From positions 8,827,991 through 8,891,990 of the forward strand of contig BSYO01000024.1 in NCBI GenBank assembly GCA_033239525.1: 64,000 bases of DNA, read 5' to 3'. Source of the DNA: Nepenthes gracilis. Taxonomy: Eukaryota > Streptophyta > Magnoliopsida > Caryophyllales > Nepenthaceae. Position numbers and translations under genes: made by a program. The notes beneath the pieces were generated by a model. It was not told the origin of the DNA. It worked only from the letters and a program-made list of their open reading frames with translations, and ran no database searches. Below are positions 9,793 to 19,731 of the stretch, in pieces. Numbering within the stretch: the first letter of the stretch is position 1; each line of letters begins with the position of its first letter.

Positions 9793-10683
9793 GTGACCGC
9801 TACCTATTACCACCTGATAGTTACACCCATTCTGGAAACCACATTGAGCCACCGGGAGGAGTTCTCACTCTCCACAAACCTCAAACCTGTGGATGTTCCC
9901 TCCTCCACACGAACAACACTTCAACAGCTCATCTCCACATTCACAAGAGTATTTTCTCTACCCCGCAGCCTACCTCCCTACCAGGCCACTTATCACCGCC
10001 TACCATTAAAACCAAACTCCAAACCCAGGAATGTTAAACCCTACTGGTACCCACACTTCCAGAAGGATGAAATGGAACATATGATCCAAGAAATGCTTGA
10101 GGAAGGAATCATTCACCCCAACACTAGCCACTTTTCATCTCCTACTTTCCTTGTCAAGAAACGTGATGGGAGTTGGCAGTTCTGTGTGGATTATCGGACC
10201 CTCAATGCCATTATGGTGAAGGACCAATTTCCAATTCCCGCGGTGTATGAGCTCTTAGATGAGTTGGCTGGTGTTAGGATATTCTCCAAACTCAATTTGT
10301 GAGCCGGGTACCACTAGATGAGAGTACATCTCAATGAAATTCACAAAACAGCTTTCCGGACTCGCAAAGGGTACTACGAATTTCTAGTCATGCGGTTCGG
10401 GTTGTCAAATGCCCCCTCATCCTTCCAATCAGGAATGAATGAGATATTCCAAACTATGCTTTGTCGTTCCATGTTGGTTTTCTTTGACGATGTTCTAGTT
10501 TACAGCCCCTTGTGGGGGGCCCATCTCCAACACCTAGCCCCAGTTTTGCATATCCTACAGACGAATTCATTTTTTGCGAAGCAGTCTAAGTGCGAGTTCA
10601 GACGAACTACACTATTTTATCTCGGCCATGTTATTTCAGAGTGGGGCGTGGCTGTTGATCCATCCAAAATTGCTGCTATCTAG
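9793..10683 (+). pseudogene. G1 reverse transcriptase
   Basis: RVT_1-type reverse transcriptase. 9793-10302 holds the N-terminal half, with HRLPLKPNSKPRNVKPYWYP, SPTFLVKKRDGSWQFCVDYR and LNAIMVKDQFPIP. After a TGA and a TAG come FRTRKGYYEFLVMRFGLSNA and the catalytic box FFDDVLVYS (10480-10491), so both catalytic Asp residues survive. It ends with LGHVISEWGVAVDPSKI at the RNase H connection. Only a few stops break it, so it is the best preserved G1 domain. Confidence 0.9.
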
Positions 10684-11260
10684 AATTGGCCACCACCGGC
10701 CAATGTGACTCAACTGCGCGGGTTCCTGGGGTTAACAGGCTACTGTCGACGCTTCGTGCACCAGTACACCCAGATTTCAGCTCCATTGACACAATTGTTG
10801 CACAAAAAATGCATTTGTCTAGACAGCTGAGGCAGCATAGGTATTTGCCTCACTCAAAGCCGCTCTCACTTCCACTCTGGTGCTTGCCCTGCCAGATTTT
10901 ACCAAGGCCTTCGTGGTCCAAACTTATGCATTTGGACAAGGAATAGGGGCTGTGGTACTCCAAAAGGGGTACCCCCTCTCTTACTTTAGCAAGCAACTCT
11001 GTCCAAAGATGCATGCATCGTCCACCTACATTAAAAAACTCTACGCTATCTCAGAGGCTGTTAAAAAATGGCATTAGTATTTATTAGGCACCAAATTCAC
11101 CATTGAAACTGATCATCAACTATTCAAGATGCTACCGACCCAAACTATGCACACTCCAGAGTAGCAGCATTGGATCACCAAATTGCTGGGATTTGACTTC
11201 GACATCATGTACCGACCCGGGCAAACAAATGGGCCTGCCAACACTTTGTCAAGGTTGGAC
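10684..11260 (+). pseudogene. G1 RNase H domain
   Basis: This segment runs from the connection domain ([19 protein letters not shown] in one frame) through RNase H. A frameshift near 10800-10880 moves the frame to VLALPDFTKAFVVQTYA (the usual catalytic Asp position reads Tyr), GIGAVVLQKGYPLSYFS and AISEAVKKWH, followed by a TAG. FTIETDHQLFKML and ALDHQI-like residues come next, then LLGFDFDIMYRPGQTNGPAN, the standard end of the domain. It is broken by at least three stops and one shift. Confidence 0.8.
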
Positions 11261-12436
11261 GCAGGGACTTGCTTGGCCATAACAGCTGTCTCCCAGCCAG
11301 TTTTGGCCCTACTAACTGCCCTGAGGAAGTTTTATGAGCAGCATCCTGACTCCTCCGCTCCTGCCAAATCTATTCAAGAAAATCTGGGAGATCATCTGGA
11401 GTACTCCTGGCGGGATGGGTTGATTTTTTTTCGATATCGCTTTTAGGTGCCACCCGAATCTGCCCTCCTAGCATTGATACTGCAGGAGTATCACAACTCG
11501 CCACTTTGGGGACATGCTAGGATCCACCGTACGTTCTACTAAATCGCATCCATTTTCTTCTGGCCGTAGATGCATAAAGAAGTACGCGACTTCGTCAACA
11601 AGTGCCAAGTGTGCCAGCAAGTGAAGCCAATGAATACAACACCATTTCTCTCAATCCCAGGTAACATATGGGAATCCATATCCATGGACTTTATTACTCA
11701 TCTGTCCCCCTCTTGTGGCAAATCAGTTATAATGGTGGCCGTGGACCGACTTTCCAAATACACTCATTTCTCTACGTTGGAAGCCTAGTTTTCGGCAGTT
11801 CAAATCGCAAAAATATTTGTCAATGATATTTGTAGATTGCATAGATTCCCTGCAGATATAGTCTCCGACCGAGATTCCATTTTCATGAGCCTATTCTAGA
11901 AGGAACAATGTAAACTGCAGGATACCCGACTATCCACCAGCAGTGCATACCATCCATAATCGGATGGACAAACGGAAGTTGTAAACCGATGCCTCTAGGA
12001 CTACTTACGCTGTTTCACAATTGGACTTCCTTCTTCGAATGGAATTATAACACGGCCTGACATTCTTTAATAAAGATGAGCCCCTTTGAAGCAATATACG
12101 GGAGGCCGCTCCTGACACTGCTAGACTATGTTCATGGCACCTGTGCCATTGCCTCAGTTGATGAGTTGCTATCTGCTCGAGCAACTGTTCTGAGCATCCT
12201 CAAAGCTAACTTACAGTGAGCACAACTTCGGATGAAATAGTAAGCAGATTCTCACCAGATTGAAAGGGAATTTTAGATTGGAGATTTCGTCTATGTGTGC
12301 TTACAGCCGCACTGTCAAACTTCAGTGGTGAAACGATAGAACAACAAACTAGCCAAACGGTTTTATGGTTCTTTCCGCATCCTAGAACGAGTGGGTGCTG
12401 TCGCTTACCGCCTAAATTTACCAGCACATTCCAAGA
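11261..12436 (+). pseudogene. G1 integrase, N-terminal part and core
   Basis: Gypsy integrase. The zinc finger is split by stops but keeps a His in WGHARIH and the Cys pair in NKCQVCQQVK. The core shows Asp in SMDFITHLSP, Asp in IVSDRDSIFMS and Glu in DGQTEVVNRC, so the D,D,E residues are all encoded although stops interrupt. The C-terminal part is heavily shifted and ends in SGCCRLPPKF-like sequence, where another frame gives VGAVAYRLNLPAHSK. Element H is inserted at this point and the gene resumes at 18911. Confidence 0.82.
12432..12436. repeat. Target-site duplication CAAGA of element H (left)
   Basis: CAAGA here and at 18906-18910. Removing H with one copy rejoins the G1 integrase reading across the site. 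Confidence 0.9.
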
Positions 12437-12591
12437 TAATAAGACTATTTTTGTGTTGACATATTCCGTGACCATATTTGGTCATGTGTCGATATTGGGT
12501 TATATTCATTGAAGTGTTGCATCAACTTATTTCCATGGCTGCCCGTTCCCGGTATCCTACGCCTGCTATTCTCCTGATCTATGCTCAAGCC

Positions 12592-12770
12592 CAGTTTCTA
12601 GTAGCATTGAGCCTAATGTTCGCTCGCCAGTCGCTCTAGCCCCAATTCCAGTAGCCTCATGCATGTTGTGTGCTCGCCAGTCGCTCAAACTCCAATTCCA
12701 GTAGCTTAGCGCCTGCCATGCGCTCACCGGACACTCGAGCCCCAAAACCAGTAACCCTTTGCCCGAAACT
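12592..12770. repeat. 50-57-bp repeats in H LTR
   Basis: Degenerate tandem units each containing CCAATTCCAGTAGC, GCGCCT-like and GCTCGCCAGTCGCTC segments. The same array occurs in the 3-prime LTR at about 17955-18150. It is a subterminal repeat array upstream of the TATA box, a common place for LTR enhancer repeats. Confidence 0.75.
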
Positions 12771-13075
12771 CGTCACCTTCTCGCTCGAGCACCCATGTGT
12801 TTTCCTCTTGAAACTCTAGGGCGCTCGAGCGTCACGGCAATGATTATTTTTTTCAACGTATTTTTTGAGCATCACTATATATTTTCTTGCTTCTTTCAGT
12901 TGCTTGACTGCTAACTGATACATTCTAGAGTGCCTACTTTAAGAGAAAATAAAGTTCTTCTACTCTAATTATTGCTCCATTTGATTAAATTTTAACTACA
13001 ATCGTGTGTTCTTGTAATAACTATTTTCTCACCACTTTTACTTTACCATTACAACTATACTTACCCATTTACCTT

Positions 13076-13553
13076 CATTGGCAGTGTGAAGAATGGGTTC
13101 CTATAGTGTTTGGTACTTCAAGAAGTTTGTGAGAAAAGATTGATGTGAAGATCGGAAGGCGTCCGGTTTCATTATCATGATAAATCCATTGAGTTCCTCG
13201 GTAGAGATTATGTGATAAGAGTACGTTAGCTAAGTTAGCGTGTCATTACCACTCGATCTGTAAGTTAATTTTTATAGTGTATATCTTTTTTGACCGTTGA
13301 AACCTGGAGGGTTTCATTGGCAGTGTGAAGAATGGGTTCCTATAGTGTTTGGTACTTCAAGAAGTTTGTGAGAAAAGATTAATGTGAAGATCGGAAGGCG
13401 TCCGGTTTCATTATCATGATAAATCCATTGAGTTCCTCGGTAGAGATCATGTGATAAGAGTACGTTAGCTAAGTTAGCGTGTCATTACCACTCGATTTGT
13501 AAGTTAATTTTTATAGTGTATATCTTTTTTGACCGTTGAAACTTGGAGGGTTT
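13076..13553. repeat. 239-bp tandem duplication in the 5-prime LTR of H
   Basis: Copies 13076-13314 and 13315-13553 are nearly identical (about four differences seen). The 3-prime LTR has one diverged copy (about 18445-18690), so the duplication arose after the element inserted. Confidence 0.92.
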
Positions 13554-13766
13554 TATTCGATAGCTGTAGTTATCGAGGTTTTGATTCATCACAAAAAATT
13601 ACATCTTTATATTATTATTTATTACTTTACATTTTATACTTATTGTTTGCTTCATCTAAATTTAAATATTTTTTACATATATTGAATATTTATTTTCATA
13701 TTGCTTTCGTAATTTATTAAGGGGTTGAAATTTTTGTATGATTTGGGACGAAAAGTTTTCTTCAAT

Positions 13767-13780
13767 TGGTATCAGATACT
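13767..13780 (+). promoter_or_regulatory. Primer-binding site of H
   Basis: TGGTATCAGATACT, two bases after the 5-prime LTR, matching the initiator tRNA-Met site for the first ten bases. Confidence 0.88.
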
Positions 13781-13813
13781 CACCCCGATTCGCGACCCCC
13801 AATCTAAATATAT

Positions 13814-14720
13814 ATGAGTGGATCGCTATCCGTTTCTCCCTTCTTTGATGGGAGTAATTATACCTATTGGAAGGTTTATATGAGAGCCTTCCTCAAATCA
13901 ATGGACGAGCGTGTGTGGGATAACACTCAAATTTGGTGGACTCCACCCAAAAGTACTATGGTGTTGAACCAAAATCTCTATCCTTATGGACAAAAGAAGA
14001 GCTTGATTCGCACAATTGGAATAGCAATGGGTGGCATGCCATTTTTATAATTGTATCCCCCGAAGAGTTTAAACGTATCTCTATGTGTGAGATCTCAAAG
14101 GATGCATGAGATATTATTGAAATCACTCATGAAGGCACCAAACTTGTCAAAAATTCAAGACTACAAATTCTTACTACTAGATTTGAAGAAATCCGAATAA
14201 AAGATGATGAAACCTTCGATAAGTTTTATGCTCAATTAAATGATATTGTAAATTCCATATTTAATCTAGAAGAACGAATTCCTGAATATAGAATAGTTAA
14301 AAAGTTCTTAGATTACTCCGTGAATGATTTAGATCTAAAGTCACAACAATCAAAGAAAGTAAAGATCTTAATAAAATAAAGATTGAAGAACTTGTAAGAT
14401 CTCTCCAAACTTATAAGCACACATTTTCACAATCAAAGGACTGTGAAAGTAAATACCCACTTATGAGCATAAACCCCCTAAAATTCACCAATTAACTAAA
14501 GTAAATACCCACTTCAACCAAAGATCTAGGAATTCTCCTTCCATGCCTAAGTTTGTGCCTACTTGTCATGTGTGTAGGAAGATTGGTCACATTCATCCCT
14601 ATTGCTATACCATGAATATTCTGTACAATCAAAGATAAGGAATAAAAGTAAAACTTGTTCATCACATTTAACAACTGAATGAACAAGTAAAAATATTGAA
14701 TCAGACAGTGAATTTGGGGA
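13814..14720 (+). pseudogene. H gag, copia/UBN2 type
   Basis: A gag-like protein beginning at ATG 13814, 33 bases after the primer site: MSGSLSVSPFFDGSNYTYWK, the usual N-terminus of plant copia gag. The open frame ends at 14050. Beyond it, in shifted frames, are the UBN2 blocks: SPEEFKRISMCEISKDA then a stop, VTHEGTKL-like residues, ILTTRFEEIRIKDDETFDKF, QLNDIVNSIFNLEERIPE and INKIKIEELVRSLQTYKHT. The zinc knuckle at 14564-14605 reads CHVCRKIGHIHPYC, with all four ligands present. No pol follows. It is a recognisable but broken gag. Confidence 0.85.
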
Positions 14721-15654
14721 GAAAAATATGGATCAAGAAGAGTGAACTCTATGATCGCAAATCAGCTAGCCAAAATTCTCACTAAACTTTGGATAGTGTG
14801 TATTTTTTATTTTTGAGAATGGTCGTCGGTGTTTGTTCACCTTTTGAGAAATGACTTATCTTCAATTTCAAATACAATCAATTAAACCTTTAAATAAATA
14901 AATAAAAACTGCGAGCAAAAATTGCATACGCAGGCCTTCCATACGCTTGAGCGCCGCTGGCTCCCTCTTTATCTTCCAGCGAGTAGCGTGCATTTCGCTA
15001 ACCCTCATTCGGCACTCTCTCTTCTCTATCGATTTCCACACTCTCCGGCCTCCTCTCTCTCTCACCCACCTCCAATCCACCTTCCTTCCTCTCAATTGTG
15101 GGCGTCACTCGAGGTAATCTTCTCCTTCCTCATCGTTTATTTCTCTGCACTTTCTTCCGTTGTTCATGGCGGCGGCGCCTCACTTCCCTTGCCTATTTTG
15201 CCAACTGATTTCTTACTGATTTGCTAAAAATCCACCAGTTTGTGCATGGATTTGACGCACCAGGCCATGGATCGTGTACGTGCTTTCTCCCATGCTTCTT
15301 GGTGCATCTCGGCGTCAATGGCTCTTTCCATGGCCTATGACCCTTGCCGACCTCACCGTGGTGGGGCGATGCAAGCCATGGATCCAACCCGGCCTTTCTC
15401 GCACGCACTGAGGCTCATATGCTGCCATGGAAGCACGCTGCTAGAGCGCTGCCTTGTTTTTGGGTGCCGCGCACCAGGCGCCGGGTGTTGCCCCTGTCCG
15501 CGTCACACACACGCCAGCCAGCAACACACACGGCACCACCCTCACACACACCACACAAAAAAAACAATATATATAATACCACAGCTCCGGTATAACATTA
15601 TTCTGGTGTTCTTACTATCCTCTCTTCTGTATGTCTTTTAAATGTTGGGCCCAC
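14721..15654 (+). other. Interior of H between gag and second ORF
   Basis: No supported gene. After an AT-rich stretch, 14930-15110 is pyrimidine-rich and looks like a leader. It contains CACTCGAGGTAATC (about 15106-15119), which fits a splice-donor consensus, and could be the 5-prime untranslated region and intron of the following ORF (inference). 15240-15480 has repeated CCATGGA and CTTTCTCNCANGC words. 15505-15560 is a CA-rich microsatellite-like stretch. Open frames here are low-complexity and not convincing. Confidence 0.4.
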
Positions 15655-16880
15655 AAAAATCCTCTGCTCGCAAATCGATCTGCAAGCTCAATCGGCCGAG
15701 CGGGCTCTCCACCCTCGATCGCTTCATCAGTCCCAAGGTTGAGGCCCTATTTACCACACACATGTCGCAGCAGTAACTCTCCCTTGAACAGGAAGTCTGC
15801 TTTACCTCTCTCGACTGTTTTATCTTTTCTGTCTTCACTAACCATCATTAGGAGCCAATTCTTACCGGTTTGATTGCTCCCTCTGCCATTATTATTCAAG
15901 AATTTTATTCAAATATTAATGAGACATCTCTCTTATCCTTCTCGACCTTCTTGCGGGGGCGACACCTTCGGATTATCCCGGATGTGCTTGCATGGGTTCT
16001 TGGACTTCCTCGGGTAGAAAATCCTGACTATCCCTAGTCCCCACTCTCCAAGCCACACCAAAATGAGCTCGCTACATTCCTTCATGGTACACCCATGGAG
16101 TGGAATGGGTGCTCTTTCAAAACTTCGCTTCTCTCCCCTCGGCGCCTAGTCGTGATTCGCATCATACTCACAAATATTTTTTCGGTCTCTCATTTTTCCT
16201 TCATTCCCTTGAAAAAAGCTCTTTTTCTGTACACTCTCTTGAGTGAGCAGCCTATTGATTTGCCATTCCACTTCTACTCTTACATCCTCTCTCACTTCAA
16301 TACCCGCAAGGATACAACCTCCCCCATGGTTATCTTATTCAGCGGCTGCTTGCTAGCCTTGGTCTGCCTTTTTTCAATCTTTCGTGTCTCCAGCTTACAC
16401 GCCCTATTACATCTACCACCTTTATCCAAAGCCGGTCACATACTTACCGTTTTGTAGAGGATCCCCATGAGCCGTTAGATGAACTTCTCCCTAAGGTTCC
16501 TTCCTATCAACCCAAGGGTGGACCATCTTGCTCTGCCTCATCCTACTCTGACCCCTCGGGTCCTAGACCTTCCACGCCTCCTCGGCACTCCACCTCTTCC
16601 TTGGCCGCACTAATGGGCCATATGTCTCATCTTTCTGATCGCTTTGAGTATTTCTATTCCTTGTAGGAGCGTATTTATGCTTCATAGTCTCAGCTACATT
16701 CGGATCTCCTTGCCGAATTTGAGCGTCTTGACTCCCGCTTGGCTACTCAAGAGGATGCAATTAGACGTTGCGGTGTCATTATGGTCATCAATCCTCTGGC
16801 GATTCTTATGGCTCCGAGTGATCCCTTTTCTTTGGCTATTCATGACAAAAAAGGAAAGACCATCTATTTGCTATTTTTAT
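15655..16880 (+). pseudogene. Broken ORF, plant putative transposon protein-like
   Basis: The frame reads from about 15655 with LSTLDRFISPKVEALFTTHM. After a stop it continues with IAPSAIIIQEFYSNINETS, LRIIPDVLAWVLGLPRVENP, an open run beginning PMEWNG (16095-16457), then YRFVEDPHEPLDELLPKVPS. It ends in a predicted coiled coil (MGHMSHLSDRFEYFYSL, SDLLAEFERLDSRLATQEDA). The pattern of IIxEFYSN, an LGLP motif, a tryptophan-rich stretch, a hydrophobic helical middle and a coiled-coil tail resembles the plant putative transposon protein domain (PF20167-like) found in non-autonomous LTR elements. This assignment is from memory of the pattern and was not searched. It has several stops and one or two frameshifts. 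The function of the family is unknown. Confidence 0.55.
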
Positions 16881-17059
16881 TAGGGGGAGACATTCTTCTG
16901 TGTCCTATTTAGGGGGGTGGTATTTTTGCTAGGGGGAGACATTTTTCTTATATTATTCAGTGGGAGTTGTGATGCCTTTGTTAGTATTAATGACTTTATA
17001 AATTGTACTGCCTTCATTCATTTTGATGACGTTATTAATGTTCCTGTTCTTTCATGACA

Positions 17060-17064
17060 TGTAT
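17060..17064. repeat. Target-site duplication TGTAT of TRIM1 (left)
   Basis: TGTAT here and at 17473-17477, directly flanking the TRIM. Confidence 0.85.
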
Positions 17065-17472
17065 TGTAGAGTCCCACATCGGATTGGAGGGGGGAAAGAA
17101 GTGTGTCTTATAAGGGCGTGGATACCTCTCTCTTGTCGACGCGTTTTGGAGGCCATGGCTCGCCAGGAACAAAACCGTGTGAGCTTGGCCTAAAGCAGAT
17201 AATATTCACATGCGGGTGCCTGGAGACGTTACAGAGGGTATCAGAGATGGGACCCAAGTTCGGTGTGCTTGCGAGGATGCTGGGCTCCCAATGGTGGTGG
17301 ACTGTAGAGTTTTATATCGGATTGGAAGGGGGAACGATATGTGCCTTACAAGGATGTGGATACCTCTCCCTTGTGGGCGCGTTTTAGAGGTCGTGGACCT
17401 GCCAAGAACAAAACCGTGCGGGCTTGGCCCAAAGCGGACAATATCCACATGTGGGTGCCTTGGGACGTTACA
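17065..17472 (+). mobile_element. TRIM element 1 (terminal-repeat retrotransposon in miniature)
   Basis: 408 bp. The LTRs 17065-17233 and 17303-17472 both run TGTAGAGT...CGTTACA. The 69-bp interior starts with a primer-site relic (GGTATCAGAGA at 17238-17248; the usual leading T is G) and ends in the GGTGGAC run before the second LTR. It has no coding capacity and would be mobilised by proteins from other elements. The CCCACATCGGATTGGAGG block is typical of a widespread plant TRIM family, and a second member is at 52860-53342. Open frames crossing it are incidental. Confidence 0.9.
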
Positions 17473-17477
17473 TGTAT
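17473..17477. repeat. Target-site duplication TGTAT of TRIM1 (right)
   Basis: The second copy of the TGTAT at 17060-17064. Confidence 0.85.
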
Positions 17478-17794
17478 ATTGCTATACGCTACTGTATATG
17501 GTTGTCTTCCTTTTATATTGCTATAGACATATTATATCTATTTGTATTACATCTGTCTGTACTAACCATGGTTGACCAAGTATCGCAGCTATAGTATCAT
17601 TCTGGCAACTACAGTATCGGCATAGCAATACTCATGTCCTTACTCATTTACTTTTTGTATTATTTCTATTTCTCACTAGGTGTAGATTTTTATGTATACG
17701 GATTTTATCTTGGTAGTGTCTGAACCTGTACTTCTCTTATTTTTTTTACTTTGTGTATATTTTTTCATTTATGTGATTTTGTCACCAAATTGCC

Positions 17795-17806
17795 GAAGGG
17801 GGTGAT
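17795..17806 (+). other. Polypurine tract of H
   Basis: GAAGGGGGTGAT directly precedes the 3-prime LTR of H. Confidence 0.8.
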
Positions 17807-18905
17807 TGTTCGGACCATTTTTGTATTGACATATTCCGTAACCATATTTGAACATGTGTTAATATTAGATTTTATTCATTGAAGTGCTACATTAATTTAT
17901 TTTCATGGCTGTCCGTTCTTGGTGTCCTGCGCCTACTGTTCTACTAATCTGTACTCGAGTCCAATTTCCAGTAGCATCGTGCTTGATGTTCACTGGCCAG
18001 TCGTTCGAGCCCAAATTCCAATAGTCTCGCGCCTGTTGTGCGCTCGCCATTTATTCAAACACCAATTCCAGTAGCTTAGTGCCTGTCATGCGCTCGCCAG
18101 GCACTCAAGCTCCAAAACCAGTAGCCTTGCACCTGAAACTCACCGCCTTCTCGCTCAAGCAGCCATGCATTTTCCTCTTGAAACCCTAGGCGCACTTGAG
18201 CGCCGCGGTAACGATCATTTTTTTAAACGTATGTTTCGAGCCTCACTATATATTTTATTGCTTCTTTTAGTTGCCAGACTACTAGCTGATACATTCTGGA
18301 GTGCACACTTTGAGAGAAAACAAAGTTATTCTACTCTAATCATTGTTTCATTTGAGAAAATATTAACTACGTTCATGTGTTCTTGTGTTAATGATTTTCT
18401 CACCACTTTCACTTTGCCATTACAACTCTACCTACGCATCTACCTTCGTTGGCGACATTGGTAGTGTAAAGAAGGGGTTTCGGTGGTATTTGGTATTTTA
18501 AGCGATTTGTGAGGGAAGATTGATGTGAAGACCGGAAGGCATCCGATTTCGTTACCATGGACAAATCCAAATAATTTCTTAGTAGAACCACGTGATGGGA
18601 ATAAGTCGGTTAGATTAGCGCATCGTTACCACCCACTCTATAAGTTGATTTTTATAATTTATATCTTCCCTAATCGTTGAAATTTGGAGGGTTTTACTCG
18701 ATAGTCGTGGTTATTAAGGTTTTTCTTAGATATTAAAAATTACGTCTTTATATTATTATTTATTGCTTTACATTTTATAATTATTGTTTGTTTCATCTAG
18801 ATTTAAATATTCTTTACATATATTGAATATTTATTTTCGTATTGCTTCTGTAATTTATTAAGGGGTCAGAATTTTAGTATGATTTGGGATGAAAAGTTCC
18901 GTTCA
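17807..18905 (+). repeat. 3-prime LTR of H
   Basis: 1099 bp, TGTTCGGACC ... TTCCGTTCA, with TG...CA ends. It has the same repeat array and TATATATT box as the 5-prime LTR, but only one copy of the 239-bp unit. Confidence 0.92.
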
Positions 18906-18910
18906 CAAGA
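18906..18910. repeat. Target-site duplication CAAGA of element H (right)
   Basis: Pairs with 12432-12436. Confidence 0.9.
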
Positions 18911-19196
18911 TACATAACGCCTTCCATGTTTCATTACTCAAGTTGTACCGTGGCAACCCAGGTAGCCTAACGTTCGACTTGACCACAAACACCTGGGGCT
19001 CCCAAACCCTGTTGCAGCCGTAGCAAATCCTCGGATTTCGACAAATTCTCCACAATAACCAGCCCATCTCTCAAATTTTGACACAATGGCAGACCCAAAC
19101 CCCAGAGGAAGCCACCTAGGAGGCTGCTACTAAGTTTTAGCAGGATTTTCCTACCTTTCACCTTGAGGACAATGTTATTTTTTGTGGAACCGGCAT
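18911..19196 (+). pseudogene. G1 integrase tail with chromodomain-like end
   Basis: Continuation of G1 pol after the H insertion. It starts IHNAFHVSLLKLYRGNPG, the conserved end of the gypsy integrase C-terminal domain. It then runs through LGFRQILHNNQPISQILTQW and TPEEATWEAATKF to the terminal FPTFHLEDNVIF. The EEATWE block is typical of the chromodomain-like module that chromoviruses use to target chromatin. Stops are present. 19184-19196 is a degraded polypurine tract before the 3-prime LTR. Confidence 0.85.
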
Positions 19197-19731
19197 TGTT
19201 ACGGGGTTCCTCCATCGTCCTGAGGACACACCCTTGAAACCAACCATAACTACATGAAGGAGCAACCTGATTAGCCAACCACCGCTCAAGTTCCGCGATT
19301 ACATTTAGTTTTTGACCGGAACTGTTATTTTTCGCCCACATGAACTGATTACATGAGTTTTTGTTGAGTTTGTTAATAGTGAATATTCTCCATACACACG
19401 TGCACTATTTGTTATAACTGAATTTATTATAGTATTAATAGCTGAATTTGTTACAGGGAATTCTATTAAAAGCTGAATATGGGCCACACGTGCCAACTTA
19501 CTGTATATGGCCCATTACTGTGCTGGGCAGAGCAAGAAAGATATTGCTCATCTATTTCTATCCCTACTCTCTCGTTTCTCACACACACACACACACTCTC
19601 TCTCCCCCTCTCTCTCTTGATCTCAATCTCTCTTGAACCTCGATCTGACTCTCATTCCCTTCGCACCTTGGCCTGAACTTCCTCTCCCTTATCCTTCTCA
19701 TCACCTCGGCTCCTTGGCTCACCTTGGATCA
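19197..19731 (+). repeat. 3-prime LTR of G1
   Basis: 535 bp, TGTTACGGGG ... GGATCA. It matches 7709-8129 but keeps about 114 bp missing from that copy, including AGCTGAAT/TGAATTTGTTA repeats. It contains a CA/CT microsatellite at about 19580-19622. Confidence 0.9.

Larger units (their letters stand above)
12437..13764 (+). repeat. 5-prime LTR of H
   Basis: 1328 bp. Its first bases have mutated from TGTTCGG to TAATAAG. Between about 12592 and 12770 it has three or more 50-57-bp repeats of the CCCAATTCCAGTAGC type. A TATATATT box lies near 12872-12880. A 239-bp direct tandem duplication (13076-13553) is absent from the other LTR and accounts for the length difference. Confidence 0.92.
12437..18905 (+). 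mobile_element. Non-autonomous LTR element H with gag and extra ORF
   Basis: A 6.5-kb plus-strand element in G1 integrase. The LTRs are 12437-13764 and 17807-18905. The tRNA-Met primer site is at 13767-13780, the polypurine tract is GAAGGGGGTGAT just before the 3-prime LTR, and the target duplication is CAAGA. The interior encodes a broken copia-type gag with an intact zinc-knuckle pattern and a separate broken ORF resembling the plant putative transposon protein family. No protease, integrase, reverse transcriptase or RNase H was found. It would therefore have depended on another copia element for replication. Confidence 0.9.
7709..19731 (+). mobile_element. Ty3/gypsy chromovirus-type element G1, split by insertion
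   Basis: A plus-strand gypsy element with LTRs 7709-8129 and 19197-19731. Its interior runs gag, protease, reverse transcriptase, RNase H, integrase, then a chromodomain-like tail. The integrase tail is interrupted at 12436 by element H and resumes at 18911. Integrase after RNase H defines Ty3/gypsy, and the tail marks a chromovirus. The gag style suggests the Reina or a related lineage (inference). Without H the element is about 5.6 kb. Many stops and frameshifts make it non-functional. Confidence 0.9.

Noticed and set aside
15240..15641. 133-codon plus-strand open frame
   Set aside because: It runs through low-complexity CA repeats and the overlapping frame is equally open. It probably belongs to the untranslated part of H.
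17065..17472. The TRIM could be Cassandra with a 5S rRNA gene in its LTR
   Set aside because: I see no 5S rRNA internal promoter boxes (A-box or C-box words) in either LTR. It is a TRIM without 5S sequence.
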